Positions 1-7,241 of a DNA stretch of 64,000 bases are shown one piece after another. The stretch comes from Streptomyces sp. NRRL F-5727 (GTDB taxonomy: Bacteria; Actinomycetota; Actinomycetes; Streptomycetales; Streptomycetaceae): assembly GCF_000719555.1 (NCBI RefSeq), contig NZ_JOGX01000035.1, forward strand, positions 1 through 64,000. The letters run 5' to 3'. The position numbers and the translations under genes are program-made. The first letter of the stretch is position 1. Each line of letters begins with the position of its first letter. The notes beneath the pieces were generated by a model, which did not search any database, was not told where the DNA came from, and saw only the letters and a list, made by a program, of their open reading frames with translations.

Positions 1-293
1 GGGGGGGCGGGGGCGGTGGAGGGGGTGGCCGCGTACAGACCGAGGAGGATCGTGACGGCGGCCGCCGTCGTGCCCGCGGCGAGGACGGCGGCGGGGAAGG
101 CCGGCCGGCGGAGCGGGCGGCGGCGGACCGGGCCGCCGCGCCGGTGGCGGCCGGACGCGGGCGCGCCCCGGTCCCGCGGGCGTTCGAGGGGGACGAAGGG
201 GTCCGGGCCGTCGTGGGGGACGAAGGGGTCCGGGCCGTGGTGGGGGTCGAAGGGGTCCGGGCCGTCGTGGGGGTCGGGACCGTCGTACCGCAT
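1..293 (-). CDS. Putative membrane or secreted protein, N-terminal part, cut by the window edge
   Basis: The reading frame starts at an ATG with GGAG eight bases upstream and runs off the left edge, leaving about 97 residues. The first 40 residues are hydrophilic and contain three copies of a 9-residue unit like HDGPDPFVP. An Arg-rich stretch follows (around residues 45-62). Then comes a hydrophobic segment (about 63-85, Ala/Val/Ile/Leu rich, ending GLYAATPSTAP) that fits a type II membrane anchor or an uncleaved signal. The Pro/Thr-rich sequence after it looks like an extracellular linker. No catalytic domain is visible in the part present, so the function is unknown. The opposite strand also has long open frames, but these are GC-driven shadows. 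Confidence 0.6.
   Translation of the reverse strand, partial: MRYDGPDPHDGPDPFDPHHGPDPFVPHDGPDPFVPLERPRDRGAPASGRHRRGGPVRRRPLRRPAFPAAVLAAGTTAAAVTILLGLYAATPSTAPAP
192..280. repeat. 27-bp tandem repeat inside the left-edge gene
   Basis: Three near-identical 27-bp units start at about 192, 219 and 246 and encode the 9-residue repeats (consensus HDGPDPFVP) of the minus-strand protein. The 27-bp length keeps the frame, so copy number could vary without breaking the gene. Confidence 0.7.
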
Positions 294-466
294 GGGGCTC
301 CGCTCTCTCGCCTGGGCCGCCGTCGGGTCCGGCGCCCGGGCGGGCCGCCGGGGCGACGGGGTCAAGGCTTTCCGCGCTCCGCCGCCCCGACACCCCACGT
401 CAACCCGGTGGGTCAACTCCGTGCGTCAACCCGCCGCACCGGCTTGACGGGCGGCCCCGTCCCGCC

Positions 467-1396
467 TCAGCCCTGCGGGACCACCGCCACCGGGCACGGT
501 GCCAGGTGCAGTGCCGCGTGCGCCACCGAGCCGATCCGCTGGCCCAGCGCCCCGCGCTTCGCCCGCCGGCCCACCACCAGGAGCTGCGCGTTGCCGGAGG
601 TGGTCAGCAGCACCTGCCCGGCGCTGCCGAGTTCGACGTGCTCGGTCACCGGCACGTACGGGTACCGCTCGCGCCACGGCGCCAGGGCGTCGCGGAGCGC
701 CTTCTCCTCGAAGGGCACCAGACCTCCGGCGTCGTCGGCGAGCCGCATCGACGCCGGGCTGTACGCGAAGAGCGGCGGCAGGCTCCAGGCGCGCACCGCG
801 CGGATCGCCGCGCCGCGGGCCGCGGCCGTCTCGAAGGCGAACCGCAGCACGGCCTCGCTGTCCTCGGGGCTGCCCTGCTGGCCCACCAGGATCTCGCCGG
901 TGGGCGGTTCGGCGGCCCGGTCGTCGCGGGCACGGACGGCGACCACCGGGCGGGTCGCGGCGGCGATGATCTGCTGGCCGTACGAGCCGAGCAGGAACCC
1001 GGCCACCGCGCCGTGGCCGCGCGAGCCGATGACCAGCATCCCGGCGTCGCCGATCGTGTCGAGCAGCGCGGCGACCGGGGTGTCGGTGAGCACCTCGGCG
1101 GTGATCTCCAGCTTCGGGTGCCGGGCCGCGATCTCCGTCTCGGCCGCGCGGACCACCTCCTCGGCGGCGCGCTGCTGCGTCTCCTGGTCCTGGACGAGCG
1201 GCAGGTCGAGCGGTTCCCACCGCCAGGCGTGCGCGAGCCGCAGCGGGACGCCCCGGTGCTCCGCCTCCCGCGCGGCCCAGTCGGCGGCGGCCAGGCTCTC
1301 CGGCGAACCGTCCACCCCGGCCACGATCTCCCGGCCCGCGCGGGACTCCCGGGTCTCGCCGCCGTCCGCTCCGGTCTGCTGGGCCTCGCGACTCAT
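467..1396 (-). CDS. Tandem universal stress protein (two Usp domains)
   Basis: This 309-residue protein has two UspA folds, about residues 22-165 and 180-309. The first begins IVAGVDGSPES and carries the full ATP-binding loop G-x2-G-x9-G-S (GSRGHGAVAGFLLGS). In the second domain the loop reads G-x2-A-x9-G-S, so one glycine is replaced and ATP binding there may be weaker. The chosen ATG has GGGAGG just upstream; an ATG 60 bases further upstream has no such site. In Actinobacteria, tandem Usps are commonly induced under hypoxia, dormancy or other stress. The gene is a single transcription unit here, so its role is inferred from the family only. Confidence 0.88.
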   Translation of the reverse strand: MSREAQQTGADGGETRESRAGREIVAGVDGSPESLAAADWAAREAEHRGVPLRLAHAWRWEPLDLPLVQDQETQQRAAEEVVRAAETEIAARHPKLEITAEVLTDTPVAALLDTIGDAGMLVIGSRGHGAVAGFLLGSYGQQIIAAATRPVVAVRARDDRAAEPPTGEILVGQQGSPEDSEAVLRFAFETAAARGAAIRAVRAWSLPPLFAYSPASMRLADDAGGLVPFEEKALRDALAPWRERYPYVPVTEHVELGSAGQVLLTTSGNAQLLVVGRRAKRGALGQRIGSVAHAALHLAPCPVAVVPQG

Positions 1397-1536
1397 CTGA
1401 CGTCCTCCCTGGTCGTGGCGTGACGGGCCCGGCCCGGCGGCCGGGGCCCTGCTCACTCCCAGCTTGGGGCCTTCGGCCGTCCCGGATGAGGGCCGGAGGT
1501 CCCGACATGCCGGTCCATCCGCCCCCGGGACCCAAG

Positions 1537-1550
1537 TTGAACGCGTTCAA
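1537..1550. promoter_or_regulatory. Perfect 14-bp palindrome, candidate operator
   Basis: TTGAACGCGTTCAA is a perfect palindrome lying between the divergent stress-protein and membrane-protein genes, 36 bp upstream of the start at 1586. The size and symmetry fit a TetR- or MarR-type operator. No regulator gene adjoins it. Confidence 0.5.
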
Positions 1551-1585
1551 GACGGCGTGGCAGGATGCTCCCGGGGGTGATCGTC

Positions 1586-2470
1586 ATGAAGACGGCGACA
1601 CGGACCGGTCCTCCTTCGTTCGGCCGGATCCTGATGGTGGCGACGGGCATGCTCATGCTGGAGCTGACGTCCGTCGCGGTGGTGGCCGCGCTGTACGGGG
1701 CGACCCGGGAGCCGGCGACGGGCGACGGCTACGGGTTCACGGTGATGATGCTGCCTCTGGTGGCGCTCCCGGCGACGCTCGTCGTCGCCGTCGCGGCCCT
1801 CGTCCTCGTGGTGCCGGCCGTCGTGCTCGCGGCGGAGCTGGGGCGGCGGCTCGGCGGCGCGCCCGAGGGGGAGCCCGGGCCGTGGTGGTGGACCCCGGTC
1901 TCCGCCGCACCGGTCGCGGCCGCCGGTGTCCTGTTCCTCCTGCGTGCGGTGCCGTCCCCGCGCGCGGCCCTCCTCGCCTGGGCGGCGCTGGTCGTGCTGA
2001 TCGTCCCGGCCGCGCTGGTCGCCCGGCTGCGCCGGCGGTGGCTGCTGCGCGAGATCGCCCTGTGGGGGACGGTCGGACTCATGGGCCTCGCCGTCACGGG
2101 TGGTCTCGTGCTCGGCAGCGGCGTCCTCGACGCCCACGAGCCGCCGGTGGCCACCCGGGAGGAGCTGGTCGGCACCTGGACGGACGGGCGCGGCGGCACG
2201 CTGGAGCTGGCCGCCGACGGCACCGCGGAGGCGGACGGCGTCATGGAGCCGCCGGGCTTCGCTCCGCTCCCCGGCGAGGCGGGGGAGACCTGTACGGCGC
2301 GCGGCACGTGGACGTTCGCGGCGGCCGACGGGTGGGGCGAGAGCGTCGTGACCGACCTCCCGGACTGCGTGTTCGAGCCCTGGGAGATCGGGGGCGAGGA
2401 CGACCGGGTGGTGCTCCGTCAGTGGGACGTGGACGGTGAGGAGACGGTCGGGCTGAGCCGGGCCGGCTGA
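1586..2470 (+). CDS. Membrane protein with a C-terminal extracytoplasmic beta-rich domain
   Basis: This 294-residue protein has about five hydrophobic segments in the first 190 residues (for example ILMVATGMLMLELTSVAVVAAL near the N-terminus). A soluble C-terminal domain starts around EELVGTWTDGRGG and looks like the small lipocalin-like domain of many Streptomyces hypothetical proteins, with two Cys that could pair outside the cell. I chose the second ATG because GGGGGTGA sits 5-6 bases before it; an in-frame ATG at 1565 is possible. No enzymatic motif is visible. The upstream palindrome at 1537-1550 probably controls it. It converges closely with the next gene, with a 15-bp gap. Confidence 0.7.
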   Translation: MKTATRTGPPSFGRILMVATGMLMLELTSVAVVAALYGATREPATGDGYGFTVMMLPLVALPATLVVAVAALVLVVPAVVLAAELGRRLGGAPEGEPGPWWWTPVSAAPVAAAGVLFLLRAVPSPRAALLAWAALVVLIVPAALVARLRRRWLLREIALWGTVGLMGLAVTGGLVLGSGVLDAHEPPVATREELVGTWTDGRGGTLELAADGTAEADGVMEPPGFAPLPGEAGETCTARGTWTFAAADGWGESVVTDLPDCVFEPWEIGGEDDRVVLRQWDVDGEETVGLSRAG

Positions 2471-2485
2471 CCGGGCGGCCCCGGA

Positions 2486-3739
2486 TCAGGCACTGCGCGC
2501 CAGCCGTGCGTGGGTGCCGTTGAGGTAGTGGTCGCCGATGTCGCGGAGGCGGTGGGACGGGCGGGTGCGGGCGGTGAGCGCGCGGGCGTTGCGCCAGAAG
2601 CGGTCGAAGCCGGGGCCGCCGCCCCCGGCGGGCGGGGCCCCCTCGACGAGTTCCAGGATCCGGGTGGTCAGCTGGACCGCCGCCCGGCCGGTGACGGTCT
2701 CGGCGGCGGCCACCAGCACCGCCAGGTCGGCGCGGTCCTCGACACCGAGCGTCCAGCCGGAGCGAAGGCCGCGGGTGAGGGCGTCGGTGGCGCGTTCGGC
2801 GACCGCGGCGGCGGTGTGCGCGGCGGTCGCCAGCTCCCCGTAGGAGAGCAGCAGATACGGGTCGTCCCCCTGGTCCTGCAGCGCCTCGGCGGGCGCCGCG
2901 CCCGGTTCCGGGACGGCCGCGCGGCTCACGTCGCGGGCCTCGGCGAGCGCGCCCTCCGCGATGCCGAGCGCCACGTGCACGAGCAGCAGCCGGAGCACGA
3001 GCGGCGCGAGCGCGGTGAACGGCGCCACCGCGTGCTCGTCCGCCGGCAGGGTGCCGAGGACCCGCGCGCGGGGCACCGGCACGTGGTCGAAGACCACCGT
3101 CCCGGCGCCGGTCAGCCGCTGCCCGACCCGGTCCGCCGCCGCCTCGGCGCGCACCCCGGGGTGGGCCGGGTCGACCAGGACGACGAGCTGGTCCCCGGTG
3201 CCGGCCGGGCGGGCGGCGACGACCAGCCGGTCGGCGACGGTCACGGCCGAGTCGAAGGCGCGCCGGCCGTCGAGGAGCCAGCCGCCCCGGTCGACGCGGG
3301 TGAGGGTGAGACCGTGGCCCGCGCCGGACGGCGCGGGTTCGGTGGCGCCGGCGAGCAGCCAGCCCTCGGCCGCCGTCCGGGCGTCGAGGCGCGGGAACGT
3401 TCCGGCGCTGCGGCCCGACGGGCCGGCGAGGAAGCGGCTCGTCCAGGACAGAGCGTAGTGGTGGGCGAGGAGTTCGCCGACCGAGCTGTCGGCGGCGGAG
3501 AGCTCCCGTACGGCGGAACACGCGGTGCGCAGGTCGGCCCCGTGCCCGCCGCCGAGGGCGGGGTCGGCGGCCGTGAGGAAGGCGGGGAGGCCCGCCTCCT
3601 GGAGCCGCTCCACCTCGTCGCGGGGGCTCCGGCCGGCCCGGTCGCGGGTGTGCGCGTCGACGGCCAGGTCGTCGGCGAGTTCCCGGACGACCCGCCGCCA
3701 GAGCGTGTCGTCCCTCGGCGTCGTCTGCTGCGCGCTCAT
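2486..3739 (-). CDS. Acyl-CoA dehydrogenase-fold flavoprotein, SfnB/DszC-like
   Basis: This 417-residue protein has the acyl-CoA dehydrogenase fold: an N-terminal helical domain (PRDEVERLQEAGLPAFLTAADPALGGGHG), a central beta domain (TEPAPSG..GWLLDGRRAFDSAVTVADRLVVAAR) and a C-terminal helical bundle. The central region and the C-terminus (FDRFWRNARALTARTRPSHRLRDIGDHYLNG) resemble the SfnB/DszC branch, which are reduced-flavin-dependent monooxygenases of sulfur metabolism rather than true dehydrogenases. I see no clear catalytic Glu of the dehydrogenase type. The Rrf2 regulator gene lies just upstream on the same strand, and an inverted repeat sits 24 bp before the start. A sulfur-scavenging role is inferred. 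Confidence 0.75.
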   Translation of the reverse strand: MSAQQTTPRDDTLWRRVVRELADDLAVDAHTRDRAGRSPRDEVERLQEAGLPAFLTAADPALGGGHGADLRTACSAVRELSAADSSVGELLAHHYALSWTSRFLAGPSGRSAGTFPRLDARTAAEGWLLAGATEPAPSGAGHGLTLTRVDRGGWLLDGRRAFDSAVTVADRLVVAARPAGTGDQLVVLVDPAHPGVRAEAAADRVGQRLTGAGTVVFDHVPVPRARVLGTLPADEHAVAPFTALAPLVLRLLLVHVALGIAEGALAEARDVSRAAVPEPGAAPAEALQDQGDDPYLLLSYGELATAAHTAAAVAERATDALTRGLRSGWTLGVEDRADLAVLVAAAETVTGRAAVQLTTRILELVEGAPPAGGGGPGFDRFWRNARALTARTRPSHRLRDIGDHYLNGTHARLARSA

Positions 3740-3762
3740 ACCGTCCCCACCCGCTCTCCGTA

Positions 3763-3784
3763 ATCCCACTGGATCACTAGGGAT
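3763..3784. promoter_or_regulatory. Candidate operator of the SfnB-like gene (Rrf2 target?)
   Basis: A 22-bp imperfect palindrome with ATCCC-N12-GGGAT ends and a central GATC lies 24 bp upstream of the flavoprotein start, downstream of the Rrf2 gene. Seven of eleven positions are symmetric. Confidence 0.45.
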
Positions 3785-3887
3785 AGTGGCAGAGGGGTGG
3801 CCGGGGCCCCAAGGGGCGTCCGAGGTGTGGATGAGCCTGTTCCGGTGGGTGAGACAGGGTCAGATCGGCGCAGGTGGCGGGGGTTGC

Positions 3888-3906
3888 CGCCGCTGCGAGC
3901 GGCGGG
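3888..3906 (-). terminator. Hairpin downstream of the Rrf2 gene
   Basis: The 8-bp arms CCGCCGCT and AGCGGCGG form a perfect stem with a GCG loop, 12 bp past the Rrf2 stop codon. There is no U-run, as is common in Streptomyces terminators. Confidence 0.5.
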
Positions 3907-3917
3907 GTGGTGGCCCG

Positions 3918-4382
3918 TCAGGGGTTGGTCCACGCCTCCGGGTCGTCCGCCCGCGCGGCGATCTCGGCGGGCAGCCGGGCCGAGGCGACCTCCGCGAGCG
4001 AGACGCCCAGCACGTCGCGCACGCCGGCCCGCAGCGCGATCCACAGCGTCAGCAGCGACTCGGCGGGGCCCGTGTACGAGAGGTCCGGCGGGCGCTGGCC
4101 GCGCACCGACACCAGCGGGCCGTCCACGCAGCGGATGACGTCCGCCACCGAGATCGTCTCGGCGGGCCGTGCCAGCCAGTAGCCGCCCCGCCCGCCGCGC
4201 TGGCTCTCGACCAGCCCGCCCTTGCGCATGTCGCCGAGGATGCTCTCCAGGAACTTGTGGGAGATGCCCTGCCCGTCGGCGATCGCCTCGGCCTTCAACG
4301 GCCCGGCGTCGCCCGCGGCCGCGAGCTGGAGGGCGGCCCGCACGGCGTAGTCGGCCCTGGCTGAGATGCGCATGCGGCGCAT
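3918..4382 (-). CDS. Rrf2-family transcriptional regulator
   Basis: The sequence MRISARADYAVRAALQLAAAG followed by a winged-helix region (AIADGQGISHKFLESILGDMRKGGLVESQRGGRGGYWLARP) is typical of Rrf2 proteins. The protein is about 154 residues. Iron-sulfur Rrf2 proteins such as IscR and NsrR carry three Cys in the second half. Here there is one Cys (RCVDGPL), so a cluster of that kind is unlikely and the protein may behave like CymR, the sulfur regulator. The start could be this ATG or the one three codons later; neither has a strong ribosome site. It lies between the SfnB-like gene and a divergent cysteine leader peptide, which supports a sulfur or thiol link (inference). Confidence 0.82.
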   Translation of the reverse strand: MRRMRISARADYAVRAALQLAAAGDAGPLKAEAIADGQGISHKFLESILGDMRKGGLVESQRGGRGGYWLARPAETISVADVIRCVDGPLVSVRGQRPPDLSYTGPAESLLTLWIALRAGVRDVLGVSLAEVASARLPAEIAARADDPEAWTNP

Positions 4383-4556
4383 TATTCCGTACGGCTCCGA
4401 GGGGCGCCGGACGCCGGTCGCCCGGGCCCCGCCGCCCCGGGCGCGGGGCCCCTCCGCGTACCGTCCACGCCCGCCGGACCGGTCCCCGGGCCGGGGTCGA
4501 GGCGCCGGCGGGCCGTCCGGTCCGCACCCTTGACGGCGTCCGCCGGCCGCCGGACA

Positions 4557-4576
4557 CTCGGGGCAGGCAACCCGAG
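4557..4576. promoter_or_regulatory. Inverted repeat upstream of the leader peptide
   Basis: CTCGGG and CCCGAG arms are separated by 8 bases, 20 bp before the leader ORF. It could be an operator or a 5'-UTR hairpin. Confidence 0.3.
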
Positions 4577-4595
4577 CGGACAGGTAGGGAACGGC

Positions 4596-4706
4596 ATGCG
4601 ACACGGCGACGGGCCCGACGGCCACCCGGCCCGGCCCCTGCCGCGCTCCCTGCCCCTGACCTCGCGCCGCCACATCGACCTGCTGCGGGTGTGCAGCGCG
4701 GCCTGA
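4596..4706 (+). CDS. Cysteine-type leader peptide
   Basis: This 36-codon ORF has a good ribosome site (AGGTAGGGA) and ends in SRRHIDLLRVCSAA. That is the conserved core (RRHxDLLRV-C/A-SA) of the small leader peptides that precede sulfur-metabolism genes in Streptomyces and other Actinobacteria. The family is thought to sense cysteine or charged tRNA-Cys by ribosome stalling at the Cys codon near the end, here codon 33. A GC-rich hairpin follows 66 bp after its stop, before the ECM4-like gene. I infer that this peptide controls that gene by attenuation or translational coupling. It is too short for standard gene callers and is easily missed. Confidence 0.75.
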   Translation: MRHGDGPDGHPARPLPRSLPLTSRRHIDLLRVCSAA

Positions 4707-4771
4707 CCGCGCCCGCCGCCTCCGCCGAGGCCCTCCCCGGCCACCGGCTTCCCGTCACTCAGCCGCCGCCG

Positions 4772-4788
4772 CGCGGCGCTCCGCCGCG
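4772..4788 (+). promoter_or_regulatory. Possible attenuator hairpin after the leader peptide
   Basis: A 7-bp stem (CGCGGCG and CGCCGCG) with a CTC loop lies between the leader ORF and the ECM4-like gene. It could be the structure whose folding depends on leader translation. Confidence 0.35.
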
Positions 4789-4837
4789 TCCCGACGGAGC
4801 CCGCCCGGACCCGGCACCGAGCAACCCTGGGAGCACC

Positions 4838-5716
4838 ATGTCCGTCGTCGTCCCCTCCGCGCTGCTGCCCGCCTCCGCCGCGCCCGCCTTCCGCGGCCGG
4901 ATCGGCCGGTCCGCCGACAGCGGCCACTACGCCGTGCCGCACCGCTACCGGCTCCACCTCGCCCCGGCCGACCCCGACTGTCTGGGCCTCGCCGTCACCC
5001 ACGGACTCCTCGGCCTCGACGCCACCCTGCCGCTGCGCCTCCTCCCCGAACTCCCCGACGCCGCCGACGGCTCGTACACCGCCCTCCGCCCCCTCTACGA
5101 GGCCGGCGCCCACCTCTACACCGGCCCGGCCACCGCGCCCGTCCTCGGCGACGCCTGGACCGGACGGATCGTCAGCAACCACGCCCCCGACATCCTCCGC
5201 GACCTCGCCCTCCGCTTCCGCGGCGACGGCCCCGACCTGCTGCCGGAAGAGCACCACGCGGAGATCGACGGCCTCGCCGCGCTCTGCGCGGACGGCGTCC
5301 ACCGGGCGGCGCAGCGCGCCGGCGAACTCGGCCTCCACCCCGACGCGGACGCCCGGCGGGAGGCCGAGGACGCCCTCGGGACGCTCTTCGCGGCGCTCGC
5401 CGCCCTCGACGCGCGGCTCACCGGCCGGCCCTACCTCCTCGGCTCCGCCCCGACCCTCGCCGACGTGCACGTGTGGGGCGCCCTGCTGCGGCTCGACACC
5501 GTCCACCGCTGGCACCTGGACGCCGCCGCCCTGCACCGCGTCGCCGGGTACCGGACGCTCTGGGCGTACGCCCAACGGCACGCCGCCCACCCGGCGTTCG
5601 CCCGCCACCTCGACGTCGACGCGGTCCTGCGCCGCCACCGCGCGCACTGCCGGGGACGGGAGGCGGCCGGCGCGGCGATCCGGATCGTCGACTGGGGCGG
5701 CGGCACCGACGGCTGA
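4838..5716 (+). CDS. ECM4/YqjG-like glutathione S-transferase family protein lacking the catalytic Cys
   Basis: The 292-residue protein matches xi-class GSTs (glutathionyl-hydroquinone reductases; in Actinobacteria probably mycothiol-linked). It has the SGHYAVPHRYRLHL strand, the diagnostic DAWTGRIVSNHAPDILRDL segment around residues 105-125, and a helical C-terminal domain with GRPYLLGSAPTLADVHVWGALLRLD. Family enzymes carry a CPWAHR motif just after the first strand, with Cys as the nucleophile. Here that place reads APADPDCLGLA, so the CPWA motif is absent and only a displaced Cys remains. The reaction may therefore differ or be lost. It lies 131 bp behind the cysteine leader peptide, which suggests expression tied to cysteine or thiol supply. 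Confidence 0.72.
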   Translation: MSVVVPSALLPASAAPAFRGRIGRSADSGHYAVPHRYRLHLAPADPDCLGLAVTHGLLGLDATLPLRLLPELPDAADGSYTALRPLYEAGAHLYTGPATAPVLGDAWTGRIVSNHAPDILRDLALRFRGDGPDLLPEEHHAEIDGLAALCADGVHRAAQRAGELGLHPDADARREAEDALGTLFAALAALDARLTGRPYLLGSAPTLADVHVWGALLRLDTVHRWHLDAAALHRVAGYRTLWAYAQRHAAHPAFARHLDVDAVLRRHRAHCRGREAAGAAIRIVDWGGGTDG

Positions 5717-5758
5717 CGGCGGTCCACGGCCACGGCCACGGCTCTCGGGCGGCGGGAC

Positions 5759-6796
5759 TCAGGCGGCGCGGCGCCCGGCCAGGGGTGCCGTGTCGGCGCC
5801 CGCGCCGGAGCGCACCCCGCGCAGGAACGCCTCCAGCGCCTCCACCGAGCTCGCCTCCGGCCGCCACTCCAGCTCCTCGCGCGCCCGGTCGGTCGACATC
5901 ACCGGGATGTGCCGCAGGAGGTCGAAGAGGCCGGGGGAGGCGGGCGCGAGCCGCAGATGCCAGGCCGCCGCGAGCGCGCCGCGCACCGCGCCCGCCGGGA
6001 CCCGCACCGGGCGGGCCCCGAACAGCTCGCCGAGCAGCGCCGCGTCCACCACCGGCTCCGCCGCCAGATTGAACGCGCCCCGCACGTCCCGCAGCACCGC
6101 CCGCGCGTACGCGTCGGCCGCGTCGTCGGTGTGCAGCACCTGGAAACGCAGGCCCGCCGGCTCCGGCAGCACCGGCAGCAGATCGGGCCGGACCAACTGC
6201 CCGGGCAGGAACCGGCCCGCGAAGATCCGGCGCTGCTCGCTCGCCGCCTCCTCCTTGAAGAGGAACGCCGGCCGCATCCGTACCACCCGGGTCTGCGGGT
6301 GATCGCGCTCGAAGGTGTCGAGCACCCGCTCCAGATACGCCTTCTCCCGGCTGTAGGCGGCGCCCGGCCAGCCGTGCGTCGGCCACGCCTCGGAGACCGG
6401 CGCGCCGCTCTCCGGGCCGGGGGAGTACGCCCCCACCGAAGAGGCGCACACCAGCGCCGGCACCCGGGCCGCCGCGACCGCGTCGCACACCCGCAGCGTG
6501 CCCAGCACATTGGTGCGCCAGGTCGTCACCGGGTCGTGCGTCGGCTGGAAGCGCCACGCCAGGTGCACGACCGCGTCGGCGTCCGCCACGTACTGGGCGA
6601 GCCGGGGTTCGTCGCCGTCCCGGGACAGGTCGACGGCGGCCCACTCGACGCCCGGCAGGTCGAGCCCCGGCAGCCGGCGGGCCAGCCCCAGCACGGAACC
6701 GACCTCCGACGAGGCCCCCAGGGCCCGCACCACGCTCGTGCCCACGTTCCCGGTGGCGCCCGTGACGACCACCCTCAGCCGCGTACTCGCGTTCAT
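5759..6796 (-). CDS. NAD-dependent epimerase/dehydratase (extended SDR)
   Basis: The protein is 345 residues long. The nucleotide site VTGATGNVGTSV (residues 11-22, G-x-x-G-x-x-G) is at the N-terminus, and the catalytic Y-x3-K is seen in AAYSREKAYLE after the Ser-containing strand CASSVGAYSPG. This is a complete extended SDR active site. The substrate is unknown: the family acts on nucleotide sugars, but many Streptomyces members like this one (TDDAADAYARAVLRDVRGAFNLAAE) are uncharacterised. The chosen ATG has GGAGGG 10 bases upstream. It stands alone, convergent with the ECM4-like gene. Confidence 0.82.
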   Translation of the reverse strand: MNASTRLRVVVTGATGNVGTSVVRALGASSEVGSVLGLARRLPGLDLPGVEWAAVDLSRDGDEPRLAQYVADADAVVHLAWRFQPTHDPVTTWRTNVLGTLRVCDAVAAARVPALVCASSVGAYSPGPESGAPVSEAWPTHGWPGAAYSREKAYLERVLDTFERDHPQTRVVRMRPAFLFKEEAASEQRRIFAGRFLPGQLVRPDLLPVLPEPAGLRFQVLHTDDAADAYARAVLRDVRGAFNLAAEPVVDAALLGELFGARPVRVPAGAVRGALAAAWHLRLAPASPGLFDLLRHIPVMSTDRAREELEWRPEASSVEALEAFLRGVRSGAGADTAPLAGRRAA

Positions 6797-6940
6797 GTCT
6801 TCGACCCTCCGCCATCCGGGCGACGTCCGCACCTCGGCCCGTCCCCGGGTGACACAACGTGACCATCCGGGTCGCGCGAGCGACCGGCCATGAGCACCAT
6901 GGAGCGACGCACGAGACGGGGGGCCGCCACGGAGGAACCC

Positions 6941-7165
6941 ATGCTGCTGCCCGACCGGAACACCGTCGAACGGCTCCTCCGGCACTACCGCGCCCAGGAA
7001 CGCACCGTCCGCGCCACCCCCGGAGACCCCTCCGTCCGCCGCCGCTTCGAGGACACCGCCTACACGCTGTGCGTGCTCATGGGCGTCCGCTCGACCCCCG
7101 AAGCCCTCCGCGCCGCCGAACGGTACGTCGCCCTGAAGTCCCGGGCACCCCGGGCACCCCTGTGA
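6941..7165 (+). CDS. DUF5133 family small protein
   Basis: This 74-residue protein begins MLLPDRNTVERLLRHYRAQE and contains RRRFEDTAYTLCVLMGVRSTPEALRAAERY, the pattern of the Streptomyces DUF5133 family. These small helical proteins have no known function. An in-frame upstream start at 6890 exists, but the site GGAGGAA right before 6941 and the family N-terminus favour this one. Confidence 0.7.
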   Translation: MLLPDRNTVERLLRHYRAQERTVRATPGDPSVRRRFEDTAYTLCVLMGVRSTPEALRAAERYVALKSRAPRAPL

Positions 7166-7179
7166 CCGCGTCCGCCCGC

Positions 7180-7199
7180 CCGGCGTAGCGGAGCGCCGG
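7180..7199. terminator. Hairpin between convergent genes
   Basis: CCGGCG and CGCCGG arms with an 8-base loop lie between the DUF5133 gene and the carboxypeptidase gene, which read toward each other. Confidence 0.4.
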
Positions 7200-7241
7200 T
7201 ACGTTCCCGGCGGTGCGCCACCCGAGAACGGTTCGCCCGAC

